Origin: Pseudoclavibacter triregionum
GTDB taxonomy: Bacteria > Actinomycetota > Actinomycetes > Actinomycetales > Microbacteriaceae
Assembly: GCA_910822395.1 (NCBI GenBank)
Contig: OU365335.1
Span: 248,001 to 312,000 of the forward strand
Reading direction: 5' to 3'
DNA length: 64,000 nt
Both the position numbers and the translations under genes were made by a program. The notes beneath the pieces were generated by a model, which did not search any database, had not been told where the DNA came from, and worked only from the letters and a program-made list of their open reading frames with translations. Shown one piece after another: positions 9,423 through 19,343 of the stretch. Within the stretch, counting starts at the first letter, position 1. Each line of letters starts with the position of its first letter.

Positions 9423-9450
9423 GGGTCCGATGCCGGATGGCGGCGGACCC
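9423..9450 (+). terminator. Terminator-like hairpin after the ThDP enzyme
   Basis: GGGTCCG at 9423-9429 pairs with CGGACCC at 9444-9450 across a 14-nt loop, about 20 nt after the stop. There is no U-tract, so the assignment is moderate. Confidence 0.45.
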
Positions 9451-9576
9451 TTCACCCGTTCCCGAGCGTCGAGTGAGCGCGGAAGAATCATCTGACCAGG
9501 ACCTACCGCAGGGCTCCCGATCGGGAGCCACTCCCGGAGTCCGCCCACGGCCTGCCGACCGCCCTCTGCCCGCCCC

Positions 9577-10043
9577 AGCGAGACGTGCGGCATGAACCCG
9601 GATGACCCGCGCATCGCCTCCGCCATCCCGAACGTCTCCCCGCCCGATACGGCCGCCTCGACCGGCAATGAGAACGCCCGCTGGTCGACCCACATCTCCG
9701 ACAAGGAGCTACGACCCCGGCGCCGAGCTCTCGCACCCGCTCCTCGACGTCGCGAGCGCGACCGGATCCTCGCCGAACCAGGTCATGCTCTGCTCCTGCG
9801 GTGAAGACGACGGCACGACGAGCGACCGCGCGCGGCTTCCGGCAGGTGAAGCAGAACGACAGCCAATGAATCCTCGTCACCTGCGGCCGTCTCAAGGAGG
9901 GCCAGCCGACGGCCGGCGATGACGACGAGCACACCGTCAAGTTCTCGGGGATCGACGAGACGCCCGGCGTGAGCATGAGCGCGCCGATCCCGAGCGAGGC
10001 GCTCCACGAGGGCACCTGCCACGCCTGGCAGCCGGTGGGGTAG
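9577..10043 (+). pseudogene. Frameshifted, N-truncated paralogue of the LppP/LprE-type lipoprotein
   Basis: Translating across frames gives TCGMNPDDPRIA, then after a +1 shift near 9708 SYDPGAELSHPLL...SPNQVMLCSC...TTSDRA, and in a third stretch HTVKFSG...IPSEALHEGTCHAWQPVG followed by a TAG at 10041-10043. Each block aligns with the intact lipoprotein at 13341-14027 (TCGYHPDDPRLA, YDPCADLSFAL, HQVVLFH, GTTSD, IPLDAISAEICHTWPPIQ). No signal peptide or lipobox precedes the homology, and at least two frameshifts interrupt it. It is therefore a decayed duplicate lying on the other side of the large membrane-protein gene from its intact relative. Confidence 0.8.
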
Positions 10044-10068
10044 CGCCCTCGTCTTCACCGCCTACGAC

Positions 10069-10098
10069 AAGGGGTCCCGACGCGTGCCGGGACCCCTT
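10069..10098. terminator. Bidirectional terminator
   Basis: A perfect 11-bp stem AAGGGGTCCCG/CGGGACCCCTT with an 8-nt loop lies between the convergent pseudogene and membrane-protein gene. Flanking A and T residues give a short U-tract in both directions, so it can serve both strands. Confidence 0.85.
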
Positions 10099-10112
10099 CC
10101 TCGTGCCGGCGT

Positions 10113-13100
10113 CTACGAGGTCTCGAACGTGACCGTCACATTCGATCCGTCGAAGGAGATCGTGCCGCTCGGGCTCGAATAGCTGTCCATCTTCACCGTC
10201 CCCGTCTGCTGCTTGGTGGTGGTGAAGGACGTGTAGTCGTAGGTGTACCGGACTTCACCGCCCTTGAGCGTGAACGACGACGGACTCGTGATTGTCGCCG
10301 TCGGGTAGCTCACGACCGTCCAGGTCACGGGCTTGTCGTTCCCGGTGTAGGTCGAGAACCCGCAGCCGGAGGGCCGTGAACTCGTCGACTTCACGCACTC
10401 GTCGAGGTGCGCGTGCACCGCCTCGTCGACCTTCGCCTGGAGCGCGCTCGTCGCCGTCGCGACGACGCCGCCGCCGGAGGCCGACTCCCCGGACGAGCCG
10501 GTCGAGCGCGACGCCGAGTCGATGACGGTGAGCGGGACGGCCGTGTAGGTGAAGTAGTTGTTGGCAGGAGTGCTGACGGGGTAGATCGCAGGGTATGCGG
10601 AGATCGTGCTCGCATAGGCGTACTGCGTCGTGCCGGAGGTCGAAGAGCTGCTCGAGGTGCTCGCCGCAGCGGACGGCAGATAGGTCGAGATCGGAGTAGA
10701 GGTCTTGTCGCTCTCCGTGAACTCGACCGACGAACTCCCCACCGTGACGGGTCCCGGCACGTTCGACGCGATGTGCCCCGTGCCGACAAGCGGCGTGAGG
10801 ATGCGCCACGTATCGAGGAGACCGTATTCCTTCGACCCGCGCTCGACGTTGACCGTCGCCGAGTATGCGACGCCGCCGAGGCGGTACTCGACGGTGACGG
10901 CGCGCTGGTCCCCAGAGCCCTTGTCGGCCTCCTTCACCGAGACGATCTCGATGCGCTCGGTCGCGGAAGCGAGCATGTCGTTCGTCAGGTACCCGCGTGC
11001 CTCGCTCGGAATGTTCGGGTCCACCATGTGGTTGGCGGACTCCGCATCGCCGTCTGCGATTGCCTGCACGTACTGCCGGACGGCGGCCTCGGGGCTGCGC
11101 TGGCCGTTCATGACGTTCACCACGACGATGCCGCCGACGATGAGCAGGAGCGCCGCCCCGATCGCCGAGAGCGCGAGGATGACCTTCCGCTTGCGCTTCG
11201 GGTCCATGGGCGCCGGCGCGGGCACCGGCGTGAAGGCCGTGGGCTGGCCTGGGGCGACAGCGGGCGCATCGCTGTAGCCCGCTGTCGCATCCAAGTGGGC
11301 GGGTGCGAACGGCGCCTGCCCCGTGTGCTGGGGGGACGCATGACCGAAGGTCGCCTCGGGTTGCCACGCAGTGGCCCCAGCCGCCGCGATCGCGCCCTCC
11401 CCTTCGCGCGGCTCCCGGGCGGACATCTCGGGGAAGATGATCTCGTGAGGCTGCGAGCCATCCGCGGGCACCGCGGCGAGCGGGGCCGCCGGGGCGGCGC
11501 TGGAAGGGGCGCTCGCGCCCGGGCTCACGCTCGGCGCGGCTGGGCCGGCAAACCAGGCCTCCGCCGCACCGCGGCCGACGAGGCCCTTGAAGAGACCGGG
11601 CGAGATCCCGTAGACGAGGCTGGGCAGGAACGCCGCAGCGAGCTCGACCAGCACGGCCCACACGAGCATCATGACTGGCGACCACCATGCGAGGCCGATG
11701 ACTGCGGAGCCGCCGGCCGCGGTGTATGAGGTGAGGGTGGCCGTGAAGCTCGCGCGGGCCACCGGCAGCGCGATCGCAGCCCAGGCGATGAACGCGATCG
11801 CCGGGTGAGCTCCGGCGCGGAGCGGGCTGAAGGCGGCCCGACGGCGGCTGGCTCCGATCCAGAGTCCGGCGAGCAGGGTCGCGAGGACGGCGAACAGCGG
11901 CAGGCACCAGGCCCCAGAAGCGTTAGGGCTGAACGCCCACATCCACGACGTGCTCGTGTCGCCGAAGCCACTCGCCTCCATGTGGACCGGCGTAAAGTGG
12001 CCGAGCGCGATGAGCGAGAGCGTCCACTGCACCGCGGCGAGAGCGATCATCCCAAGGTTGCCCCCGAAGTCATCCGCGTTCGCCGAGGCGATGAGCGCCG
12101 CAACGATGGCGACCGGCACAAAGCAGACCATGGCCGCCGCGACCCAGAGCATCGGCTCGCGGATGGCCCAGGGCAGCGCCGAAAACGCGCGGGAGATCGC
12201 GCGGAGCGGGTTCAGCGTCCGGCCGCGGCGGGCGGCGAGCGCCGCGATTGCCCGGCCCAGGAATGCCCAGAAGATGTAGAAGCCGAGAGCGCCGAACACG
12301 ACGAGGGGCGTCATCGCCGAGAGGTCGACGGCGGCGCCTCCCACGGAGGTGTTCTGGTGGCTCGTCGCGGCGAGCACGATCGTGACGATCGCGGCGGGCA
12401 GGCCGGGGGCGAGCGCGGCGAGGATCCGTGAGACCCAGGTGCCAAGCGGCGCGCGCGTCTCGGCGAACCACCCCCAGCCCGCGATGACGAGGCCGAGCAG
12501 GAGGAGGGCGAGGTGCGGGACGAGATCGATGGCGGCGTTGACCGAGACCGTCGCCCAGAGTGAGCTGACGGTCACCGAAGCATCGAGGTGACCGCCGAAG
12601 AGATAGCCCACACCCAGAAGCAGCGAGCCTCCGAGCGTGTTCACGATCTGATCGACGTCGAAGCCGGAGCTCGAGCTGGAGGTCCCGCCCGCACGGCTCA
12701 CGGCGCTCGCGATGACGCTCGAGAGCAGCAGCATCGAGAGGATTCCGGCGACGAGCGTTCCCACGAGCATGATTCCGAAGTGCACGCCCATGTTCAGCAT
12801 CTGGGCGCCGTCGGAGAAGAATCGGAGCGGCGCGGGCAGCTGCTGCGCAGTCGGAACGCCGGGAGCGCCGCCGATCGGGCCGGCAGCGTTCGCGAGCGGA
12901 GCGCCATAGCCCAGCGTCGGCTGAGCCGGGGCAGAGCCGGAGGGCGTCTGCATCTGGAAGCCCTGCCCGTAGGCGGGTTGCAGCTGCGGGGACGGGGCCT
13001 GGGCCTCGAGGTCATGTCCCTGCCACTCAGCACGGTCACCGAGGCGGGGCGACGCAGCCGCGCCCGTCTCCCCCATCGGCGAGGCCGGGACGCCGTACTG

Positions 13101-13190
13101 CTGCGGCACGCGCTCGTCCGTGTTCGACGAGGACGCGCTCCTTGCGCCCTCGTTCTCAAGATCCTTGCGATCGGGCCTGAACTCTGTCAC
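10113..13190 (-). CDS. Large multi-pass membrane protein with extracytoplasmic C-terminal domain (unknown function)
   Basis: A 1025-residue protein starting at GTG 13190, preceded by a GAGGAGAG ribosome site. Residues 1-110 are Gln/Pro/Ser-rich and cytoplasmic in character. About ten hydrophobic spans follow up to ~500, then a Pro/Ala-rich linker and a last span (VILALSAIGAALLLIVGGIVVV) after a Lys/Arg cluster. The external part begins with RSPEAAVRQYVQAIADGDA, resembling NTF2-like domains that follow a single membrane helix in actinobacterial proteins. It ends in a Ser/Thr/Tyr-rich region with two cysteines (DECVKS, SGCGFS). I do not recognise the family. It is divergent from an LppP/LprE-type lipoprotein, which may be a partner. 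Its sequence is slightly less GC-biased than its neighbours. Confidence 0.75.
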   Translation of the reverse strand: MTEFRPDRKDLENEGARSASSSNTDERVPQQYGVPASPMGETGAAASPRLGDRAEWQGHDLEAQAPSPQLQPAYGQGFQMQTPSGSAPAQPTLGYGAPLANAAGPIGGAPGVPTAQQLPAPLRFFSDGAQMLNMGVHFGIMLVGTLVAGILSMLLLSSVIASAVSRAGGTSSSSSGFDVDQIVNTLGGSLLLGVGYLFGGHLDASVTVSSLWATVSVNAAIDLVPHLALLLLGLVIAGWGWFAETRAPLGTWVSRILAALAPGLPAAIVTIVLAATSHQNTSVGGAAVDLSAMTPLVVFGALGFYIFWAFLGRAIAALAARRGRTLNPLRAISRAFSALPWAIREPMLWVAAAMVCFVPVAIVAALIASANADDFGGNLGMIALAAVQWTLSLIALGHFTPVHMEASGFGDTSTSWMWAFSPNASGAWCLPLFAVLATLLAGLWIGASRRRAAFSPLRAGAHPAIAFIAWAAIALPVARASFTATLTSYTAAGGSAVIGLAWWSPVMMLVWAVLVELAAAFLPSLVYGISPGLFKGLVGRGAAEAWFAGPAAPSVSPGASAPSSAAPAAPLAAVPADGSQPHEIIFPEMSAREPREGEGAIAAAGATAWQPEATFGHASPQHTGQAPFAPAHLDATAGYSDAPAVAPGQPTAFTPVPAPAPMDPKRKRKVILALSAIGAALLLIVGGIVVVNVMNGQRSPEAAVRQYVQAIADGDAESANHMVDPNIPSEARGYLTNDMLASATERIEIVSVKEADKGSGDQRAVTVEYRLGGVAYSATVNVERGSKEYGLLDTWRILTPLVGTGHIASNVPGPVTVGSSSVEFTESDKTSTPISTYLPSAAASTSSSSSTSGTTQYAYASTISAYPAIYPVSTPANNYFTYTAVPLTVIDSASRSTGSSGESASGGGVVATATSALQAKVDEAVHAHLDECVKSTSSRPSGCGFSTYTGNDKPVTWTVVSYPTATITSPSSFTLKGGEVRYTYDYTSFTTTKQQTGTVKMDSYSSPSGTISFDGSNVTVTFETS

Positions 13191-13340
13191 GCGAACTCTC
13201 CTCGAGGTACCAACGCCGCGATCGGCGTCATAGCACCATCCTAAATGAAAGCGCCTCACTCCCCGGCCCGCGATCGCGAACAATGCGCGAAGCTCCGGTG
13301 AAGCCGCGATTGGAGCGGGCGCAGCGGATAGGCTCCAGAT

Positions 13341-14027
13341 ATGAGCAATCATTCGGTGCCATCACGCTTTCTTGCCCTCACATGGATCGCAGCGTGCAGC
13401 CTCCTCACGGCGGGATGCTCTGGTAGCGCTGTCGACGCGACGGGCAGCACCGCGAAGCCTCCGGCAGCGCCGAGCGGAGCTCCCTCCGAGTCAGCTGCTC
13501 ATAGCGAGGCTGCAACCGGGAGTTCATCCGGCCCCACCGCCAGCCCCTCGGCCTCCGCGAGCGAGCCACCGATCTCAACCGGCACCTGCGGCTACCACCC
13601 GGACGACCCTCGTCTCGCCGCGGGCATCGCCGCGACCGCGGCTGCGTACGTGAGCGGCCCGAATGTGGGCGTCGGCTGGTCGAGCACCCCCATCAAGACG
13701 AACTACGACCCCTGCGCCGACCTCAGCTTCGCGCTCATTGCGACGGACGAGTCGTCAGACCTGAGGCCTCACCAGGTCGTGCTCTTCCATCTCGGCGAGC
13801 ATCTCGGAACCACGAGCGACTGCGCAGCGAAGTTGCAGTCCATCGAGGCTTCCAGCGGCACGCACGTCTCCGTTCGGTACGCATGGGCGACGGGCAGCGG
13901 CACAGAGACCTCGTCCGCGGTCGAGTACCGCTGGAACGCCAATTCGTCCAAGGTGGAGATGACGGGCCGAATCCCGCTGGACGCGATCAGCGCGGAAATC
14001 TGTCACACCTGGCCGCCCATCCAGTAG
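13341..14027 (+). CDS. LppP/LprE-type lipoprotein
   Basis: A 228-residue predicted lipoprotein. The signal peptide has a hydrophobic core and lipobox LTAGC, so Cys25 would be lipidated. A Ser/Pro-rich linker to ~residue 75 leads to the folded domain: TCGYHPDDPRLAAGI, YDPCADLSFALIATDES, HQVVLFHLGEHLGTTSD and a C-terminal ICHTWPP. This pattern fits the LppP/LprE family of actinobacterial lipoproteins, whose function is unknown. Four cysteines in the domain could form two disulfides. No Shine-Dalgarno sequence is visible; TAGGCT lies 6 nt before the ATG, which would fit a leaderless transcript. A frameshifted paralogue lies at 9577-10043. Confidence 0.8.
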   Translation: MSNHSVPSRFLALTWIAACSLLTAGCSGSAVDATGSTAKPPAAPSGAPSESAAHSEAATGSSSGPTASPSASASEPPISTGTCGYHPDDPRLAAGIAATAAAYVSGPNVGVGWSSTPIKTNYDPCADLSFALIATDESSDLRPHQVVLFHLGEHLGTTSDCAAKLQSIEASSGTHVSVRYAWATGSGTETSSAVEYRWNANSSKVEMTGRIPLDAISAEICHTWPPIQ

Positions 14028-14035
14028 CAGGGGCG

Positions 14036-14056
14036 GCTCCGGACTTTCCGGAGCCC
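14036..14056. terminator. Bidirectional terminator
   Basis: A 9-bp perfect stem GGCTCCGGA/TCCGGAGCC with a 3-nt loop lies between the convergent lipoprotein and DUF2469 genes. Confidence 0.7.
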
Positions 14057-14079
14057 GCCGAAGCCGAGGCAGACGCAGG

Positions 14080-14403
14080 CTATTCGTCGAGCGCGAGCTC
14101 GCTCGGCAGCTCGAGCTCCTTCGCGGCGAGCTCCTCGACGTTGACGTCCTTGAAGGTGAGCACGCGGACGTTCTTCACGAAGCGGTTCGAGCGGTAGATG
14201 TCCCACACCCACACGTCGCCGAGGGTGAGCTCGAAGTAGAAGTCGTGCTCCGCGTCGCGGCGGACGAGCTCCACGCTGTTCGCGAGGTAGAAGCGGCGCT
14301 CGGTCTCGATGACGTACCGGAACTGCGACGCGACGTCGCGGTACTCGCGGTAGAGGGCGAGCTCCTGCTCGCGCTCGTAGTCGTCAAACTGGTCTTCGTC
14401 CAT
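14080..14403 (-). CDS. DUF2469 family protein
   Basis: A 107-residue acidic protein (MDEDQFDDYEREQELALYRE) with the conserved FRYVIETERRFYLAN and FYFELTLGDVWVWDIYR segments. This is the DUF2469 family, found almost only in actinobacteria and nearly always next to rnhB, as here (12 bp downstream of it). The role is unknown; co-transcription with lepB-rnhB is likely. In related genomes yraN usually follows directly; here a 7.5-kb insertion intervenes. Confidence 0.93.
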   Translation of the reverse strand: MDEDQFDDYEREQELALYREYRDVASQFRYVIETERRFYLANSVELVRRDAEHDFYFELTLGDVWVWDIYRSNRFVKNVRVLTFKDVNVEELAAKELELPSELALDE

Positions 14404-14415
14404 GGTCTCGCCAGT

Positions 14416-15099
14416 CTAGGGCGCGGACGCTTCGGCCAGGATGCCCGCGAGCCAGCTCGTCCGGTGGAGGAGATGCGGCCCGTGCTCGCGGATCGCGGCG
14501 ATGTGCACGGCCGAGGCGTACCCCTTGTTCGACGCCCAGGCGTACATCGGCGCCTCCGCGTCGGCGGCGACCATGATGCGGTCGCGCTCGAGCTTCGCGA
14601 GCACCGCCGCGCACGCGACGCTCGCGCAGTCGCGGTCGGCCTTCGCGCGGACGACGACCCGCAGCGGCGTCGCGAGCGAGGGCGAGAGCCAGTCGTGCGA
14701 GCCGTCGAGGAGGATCGTCGCGTCGGCGATGTCGATCCCCTGCTCGTGGAGGCCGGCGAGCGCGCGCTTCGCGGCCGCGGCGAGGCAGCGGCCGATCCCC
14801 TCGGCCTCGATCTCCTCGGGGCCCGCGAAGCCGCGGGCGTGCGCGACGGGCCAGGCGCGCAGCGGCTCCTCGAGCGCCTCGCGGCGCTTCGCGGTGAGCA
14901 GCTTCGAGTCGCGCAGGCCCTCGGGGAAGGCGTCCAGGCGGTCGAGGCCGACGACGGCCGCGCCGACGCAGACCGGCCCCGCGATGGCGCCGCGGCCGAC
15001 CTCGTCGAGGCCGATGACGAGCCCCGCGCGCCCCTCGGCGCCGAGCCGGGCCGCGAGCAGCTCCGCCTCGACCTCGAGGGTGGGTTCGACGACGGCCAC
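14416..15099 (-). CDS. rnhB: Ribonuclease HII
   Basis: A 227-residue RNase HII, which removes ribonucleotides misincorporated in DNA and RNA primers. The metal ligands D32 and E33 are in GLDEVGRGAIAGP, DSKLL follows near residue 68, and a further acidic ligand is in LLDGSHDW near 135. The GTG start at 15099 lies 2 nt after the lepB stop and gives ~30 residues before the catalytic strand, normal for actinobacterial homologues. It belongs to the lepB-rnhB-DUF2469 operon. Confidence 0.93.
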   Translation of the reverse strand: MAVVEPTLEVEAELLAARLGAEGRAGLVIGLDEVGRGAIAGPVCVGAAVVGLDRLDAFPEGLRDSKLLTAKRREALEEPLRAWPVAHARGFAGPEEIEAEGIGRCLAAAAKRALAGLHEQGIDIADATILLDGSHDWLSPSLATPLRVVVRAKADRDCASVACAAVLAKLERDRIMVAADAEAPMYAWASNKGYASAVHIAAIREHGPHLLHRTSWLAGILAEASAP

Positions 15100-15101
15100 G
15101 C

Positions 15102-16091
15102 CTACGGGGTCTGGCCGGGCTCGCGGTTCGGCACGTTCGCGAACACCTCGGGGTACGAGCCGAGCATGCCGAAGCGGTCGAGCGGGAGGTTGATCATGAA
15201 CGCGCGGCCCACGACCGAGCTCATGGGCACGAAGCCGCCGCTCGGGAGGTCCTGGTGGTAGCGGGAGTCCTGCGAGTTGTAGCGGTTGTCGCCCATGACC
15301 CAGATCGACTGGCTCGGGACGGTGACGTCGAAGGCGATGCCGCTCGCCGCCGTGTTGCCGGCGAGCTCGACGTACGGCTCCGTGATCGCGACGTCGTTGA
15401 TCGTCACCTGGCCGTAGGCGTTGCAGCACACGACGTGGTCGCCGGGCAGGCCGATGACGCGCTTGATGAGCGTGTTATCGGCGTCCTCCGGCTTGAGGCC
15501 GACCATCTCGAGGAAGCCGTCGACGAGCGCCTGCGTGGGCGTCTTCTGCACGGGGGCGCGCGCGGGCAGCCATCCGCCCGGATCGGTGAAGACGACGATG
15601 TCGCCGCGCGCGAGCGGCACGGCCTCGGGCACGAGGAGGTTCACGAGCACGCGGTCGTTCTCGACGAGCGTCTCGTGCATCGAGGCCGAGGGGATGTAGT
15701 ACGGCCGGAGCAGGAACGTCTTCATCGCCACGGAGATCGCGAGCGCGAGGACGGCGACGACGACGAGGTCGCGGAGGAAGCGGCCGATGCCGCCGCGGTG
15801 GTCGTCGGCGGGACGGCCCTCGGCGAGGGCGGCCGCGTCGGCCTCCTCGTCGTGCTCGAGCTCGCCGGCGCCCGCGGGGACGACGCCCTCGTCGACCTCG
15901 GCGAGGAGGTAGGGCCGCGCGAGGCGGCGGTGGCGCGCGCCGTGCGGCTCGCGGCCGTGCATGGGGCCGCGGACCACGCGCTCCTGGAGGGCGCTCGGGG
16001 CATCGTCGTGCTCATGCTCGGGGCGGCGGAAGCCGAGCTGCGCGGCGCCGTCGTCGACGTGCCCGGCGTCCTCGGTCTCGCGCTCTGCCAT
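15102..16091 (-). CDS. lepB: Signal peptidase I
   Basis: A 329-residue type I signal peptidase that cleaves Sec and Tat signal peptides outside the membrane. A hydrophilic, Glu/Asp-rich cytoplasmic N-terminus of ~105 residues precedes one membrane helix (LVVVAVLALAISVAM, about 109-123). The Ser/Lys dyad is visible: S137 in IPSASMHETL and K210 in LIKRVIGLPGD. The MGDNRYNSQDSR box follows. The long N-terminus means the true start could be downstream, though actinobacterial enzymes often have such extensions. rnhB follows after 2 nt. rplS, which usually precedes lepB, is absent here; IS elements lie in its place. Confidence 0.92.
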   Translation of the reverse strand: MAERETEDAGHVDDGAAQLGFRRPEHEHDDAPSALQERVVRGPMHGREPHGARHRRLARPYLLAEVDEGVVPAGAGELEHDEEADAAALAEGRPADDHRGGIGRFLRDLVVVAVLALAISVAMKTFLLRPYYIPSASMHETLVENDRVLVNLLVPEAVPLARGDIVVFTDPGGWLPARAPVQKTPTQALVDGFLEMVGLKPEDADNTLIKRVIGLPGDHVVCCNAYGQVTINDVAITEPYVELAGNTAASGIAFDVTVPSQSIWVMGDNRYNSQDSRYHQDLPSGGFVPMSSVVGRAFMINLPLDRFGMLGSYPEVFANVPNREPGQTP

Positions 16092-16140
16092 GGTCCCTCT
16101 CGATGGACGAGGGGCCCCGCGCCCCGACTGCCTACGGTAC

Positions 16141-16171
16141 GACAGCGGCCCCCTGTTCGGGGGCCGCTGTC
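16141..16171. terminator. Strong hairpin terminator upstream of lepB
   Basis: A perfect 13-bp stem (GACAGCGGCCCCC with its complement) with loop TGTTC. It lies 50 bp upstream of the lepB start, where it would end transcription of the preceding minus-strand gene (normally rplS). That gene is missing and insertion-sequence DNA starts about 45 bp further on. Confidence 0.8.
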
Positions 16172-16218
16172 GTGGTGCGTCGCGGGCTCGGGCCCGCGGA
16201 CGTGACTAGGCCGTGTTG

Positions 16219-16373
16219 CTAAATCCATTGCAAGACGGCGGAGAGGCAGATCCCTGCCGCGTATGACCGGGCGGTCTTGTCGTAGCGGGAAGCGAGTCCG
16301 CGCCACTGCTTCACGAAGTTGAAGCACCGCTCGACGACGTTGCGGCCCTTGTAGCGCTCCCGTTGGTCATCGC
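16219..16373 (-). pseudogene. IS5-family transposase, C-terminal remnant
   Basis: The minus strand encodes SDDQRERYKGRNVVERCFNF, then KQWRGLASRYDKTARSYAA and a TAG at 16221-16219. This is the conserved C-terminus of IS5-group DDE transposases, including the catalytic Glu in the ERCFN segment. The rest of the gene is missing: the homology stops where the complete IS3-family element begins at 16374. Confidence 0.85.
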
Positions 16374-16424
16374 TGAAGCGCCCCGGGTTCGGTGGAGGCT
16401 CTCAACTCACGGAGGATGAGAGTC

Positions 16425-17725
<1,301 letters not shown>

Positions 17726-17755
17726 CCGAGCCTCCACGAAACCCGGGGCGCTTCA

Positions 17756-18679
17756 GCCAGTCACTACCGGGCCAAGAACCCGCCACCGCCACGTCCACGG
17801 ACACCGCGGCCGGCACCGGCGAACAAGCTGTCCGCCGCCGAGCGGGCCCACGTGCTGGCCGTGTTGACCAGCCAGCGGTTCGCGGACAAGTCGGTCGCCC
17901 AGGTCTGGGCCACGCTGCTGGACGAGGGCACCTACCTGTGCTCGATGTCCACGATGCACCGGATCCTGCGCGAGCACGACATGGCCGGGGAACGGCGCCG
18001 GCAGGCGAGCCACCCGCCCCGGACCCGGCCCGAGCTCGTCGCGACGGCGCCGGGGCAGGTGTGGAGTTGGGACATCACAAAGCTCAAGGGGCCGGAGCGG
18101 GGCGTGTACTACGACCTGTACGTCGTGCTCGACATCTTCTCCAGGTTCGTCGTGGGCTGGACCATCGCGGCCCGCGAGGACGCCGAGATCGCCAAGAACC
18201 TGCTCGAGCACGCCATGGGCATCCATGGCGTGCCGGAGGCGATCCACGCCGACCGCGGGACCTCGATGACCTCCAAACCGGTCGCTCAGCTGCTCGTCGA
18301 CCTCGGGGTGGCCAGGTCGCACTCCCGCCCGCACGTGTCGAACGACAACCCTTACAGCGAGGCGGCGTTCAAGACGCTGAAGTACGCCCCGGTCTTCCCC
18401 GAGCGCTTCGGGTCCCTGGCCGACGCCGGCGCGTTCGCCGAGCAGTTCTTCGCCTACTACAACCACGAGCACCGCCACTGCGGGATCGGGCTGCACACCC
18501 CCGCCAGCGTCCACTTCGGCACCGCCGGGCAGGTCCGCGCCCAGCGCCAGGCCACCCTGGACGCGGCCTACGCCGCCCGTCCCGAGCGCTTCGGCCACCG
18601 CCGACCCCAGGCGCCCAAGCTGCCCGAGGCCGCCTGGATCAACCAGCACTCACAGGAGGCCCTCATACAGACCGCCTGA
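17756..18679 (+). pseudogene. IS3-type transposase OrfB, 5' end lost
   Basis: The frame is open across the end of the preceding IS and reads ASHYRAKNPPPP, then LSAAERAHVLAVL and the catalytic core: WSWDITKLKG, IHADRGTSM and NDNPYSEAAFKTLK, with FAYYNHEHRHCGIG near the end. All three acidic residues remain, but the protein has no start of its own; internal GTG 17852 would omit a conserved segment. The intact IS3 element at 16374-17755 sits exactly where the 5' part should continue, so this copy was interrupted or joined by recombination. The missing 5' part is not left of that element. Confidence 0.85.
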
Positions 18680-18699
18680 CGGAATCTGTCTCACCCGCC

Positions 18700-18951
18700 T
18701 TGACACTTTCCGAGCTCGGGCAGGCCGACAGGTTGCTCGCCGACGGGCAGGACGTCGCGGCGGTGTGCCGGGAGCTCGGGGTGTCCGAGCAGACGTACTA
18801 CCGGTGGCGTAACCAGTTCGGCGGGTTGAAGGCCGACGACGCGAAGCGCCTGAAGGAGCTCGAGAAGCAGAACGCGACGCTCAAGCGGCTGCTCGCGGAG
18901 GCGGAGTTGGAGAAAGCCGCGCTCAGGGAGCTGGCTGAGGGAAACTTCTAG
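18700..18951 (+). pseudogene. IS3-type OrfA remnant
   Basis: LGQADRLLADGQDVAAVCRE leads into VSEQTYYRWRNQFGGLKADDAKRL, a coiled coil, and a C-terminus GNF. This is the HTH plus leucine-zipper part of OrfA from a different IS3 subgroup than the intact element. The N-terminal residues and its OrfB are missing. Confidence 0.8.
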
Positions 18952-18963
18952 GCCCGGGCAAGC

Positions 18964-19167
18964 GCCGCTCAATACCGGCAGATCACCGACAGCCTGCGCG
19001 CCTCGTTCCCCGACCGCGACAGCGTCACCCGCCTCATCGGCGCCGTCCTGCAGGAACAGCACGAGGAATGGCAGTACGGCGAACGCCGCTACTTCTCCGA
19101 GATCTCCATGCGCAAACTCATCCACACCCTCCACGACCACGCAGAACCCGCCCGTCCCGAGCTTTAG
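18964..19167 (+). pseudogene. IS256-family transposase, C-terminal remnant
   Basis: Reads QYRQITDSLRASFPDRDSVT, then RLIGAVLQEQHEEWQYGERRYFS and a TAG at 19165-19167. The FPDRD-RLIGAVL-EQ-EW-RRYF pattern is the conserved C-terminal end of IS256-family transposases. Only ~67 residues remain. Confidence 0.75.
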
Positions 19168-19233
19168 CTCACAGCCTGACCCCATCCATCACGGGAACAA
19201 CGAAGTGACACCACGCCACGGGACTTGACCAGT

Positions 19234-19263
19234 TGTTCTTGGTTCGAGTCCAGGTACCCCAGC
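19234..19263 (+). pseudogene. 3' end of a tRNA-Gln gene (fragment, likely att-site scar)
   Basis: The T-arm is complete: CTTGG stem, TTCGAGT loop, CCAGG stem. It is followed by the acceptor strand TACCCCA and discriminator G. The TTCTTGGTTCGAGTCC pattern and TAxCCCAG end are those of actinobacterial tRNA-Gln. The anticodon and D-arms are missing; upstream is IS256 remnant and unrelated sequence. A natural terminator follows 7 nt later. Such 3' tRNA ends are typical attachment-site duplicates or scars. Confidence 0.7.
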
Positions 19264-19270
19264 TTTGAAG

Positions 19271-19294
19271 AAACCCCCGCTCCGGCGGGGGTTT
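19271..19294. terminator. Rho-independent terminator after the tRNA-Gln fragment
   Basis: AAACCCCCGC pairs with GCGGGGGTTT (10 bp) across loop TCCG, followed by TT. It suits both the truncated tRNA (plus strand) and mesD (minus strand, ending at 19344). Confidence 0.85.
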
Positions 19295-19343
19295 TCTCGT
19301 TCCCGCGGGTGCGGGCGCGCGAGGGGCAAGGGCGCCCACCGCG

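Noticed and set aside
17852-18679. Intact transposase starting at GTG 17852
   Set aside because: Conserved sequence continues in frame upstream to the IS border, so the gene is 5'-truncated, not complete.
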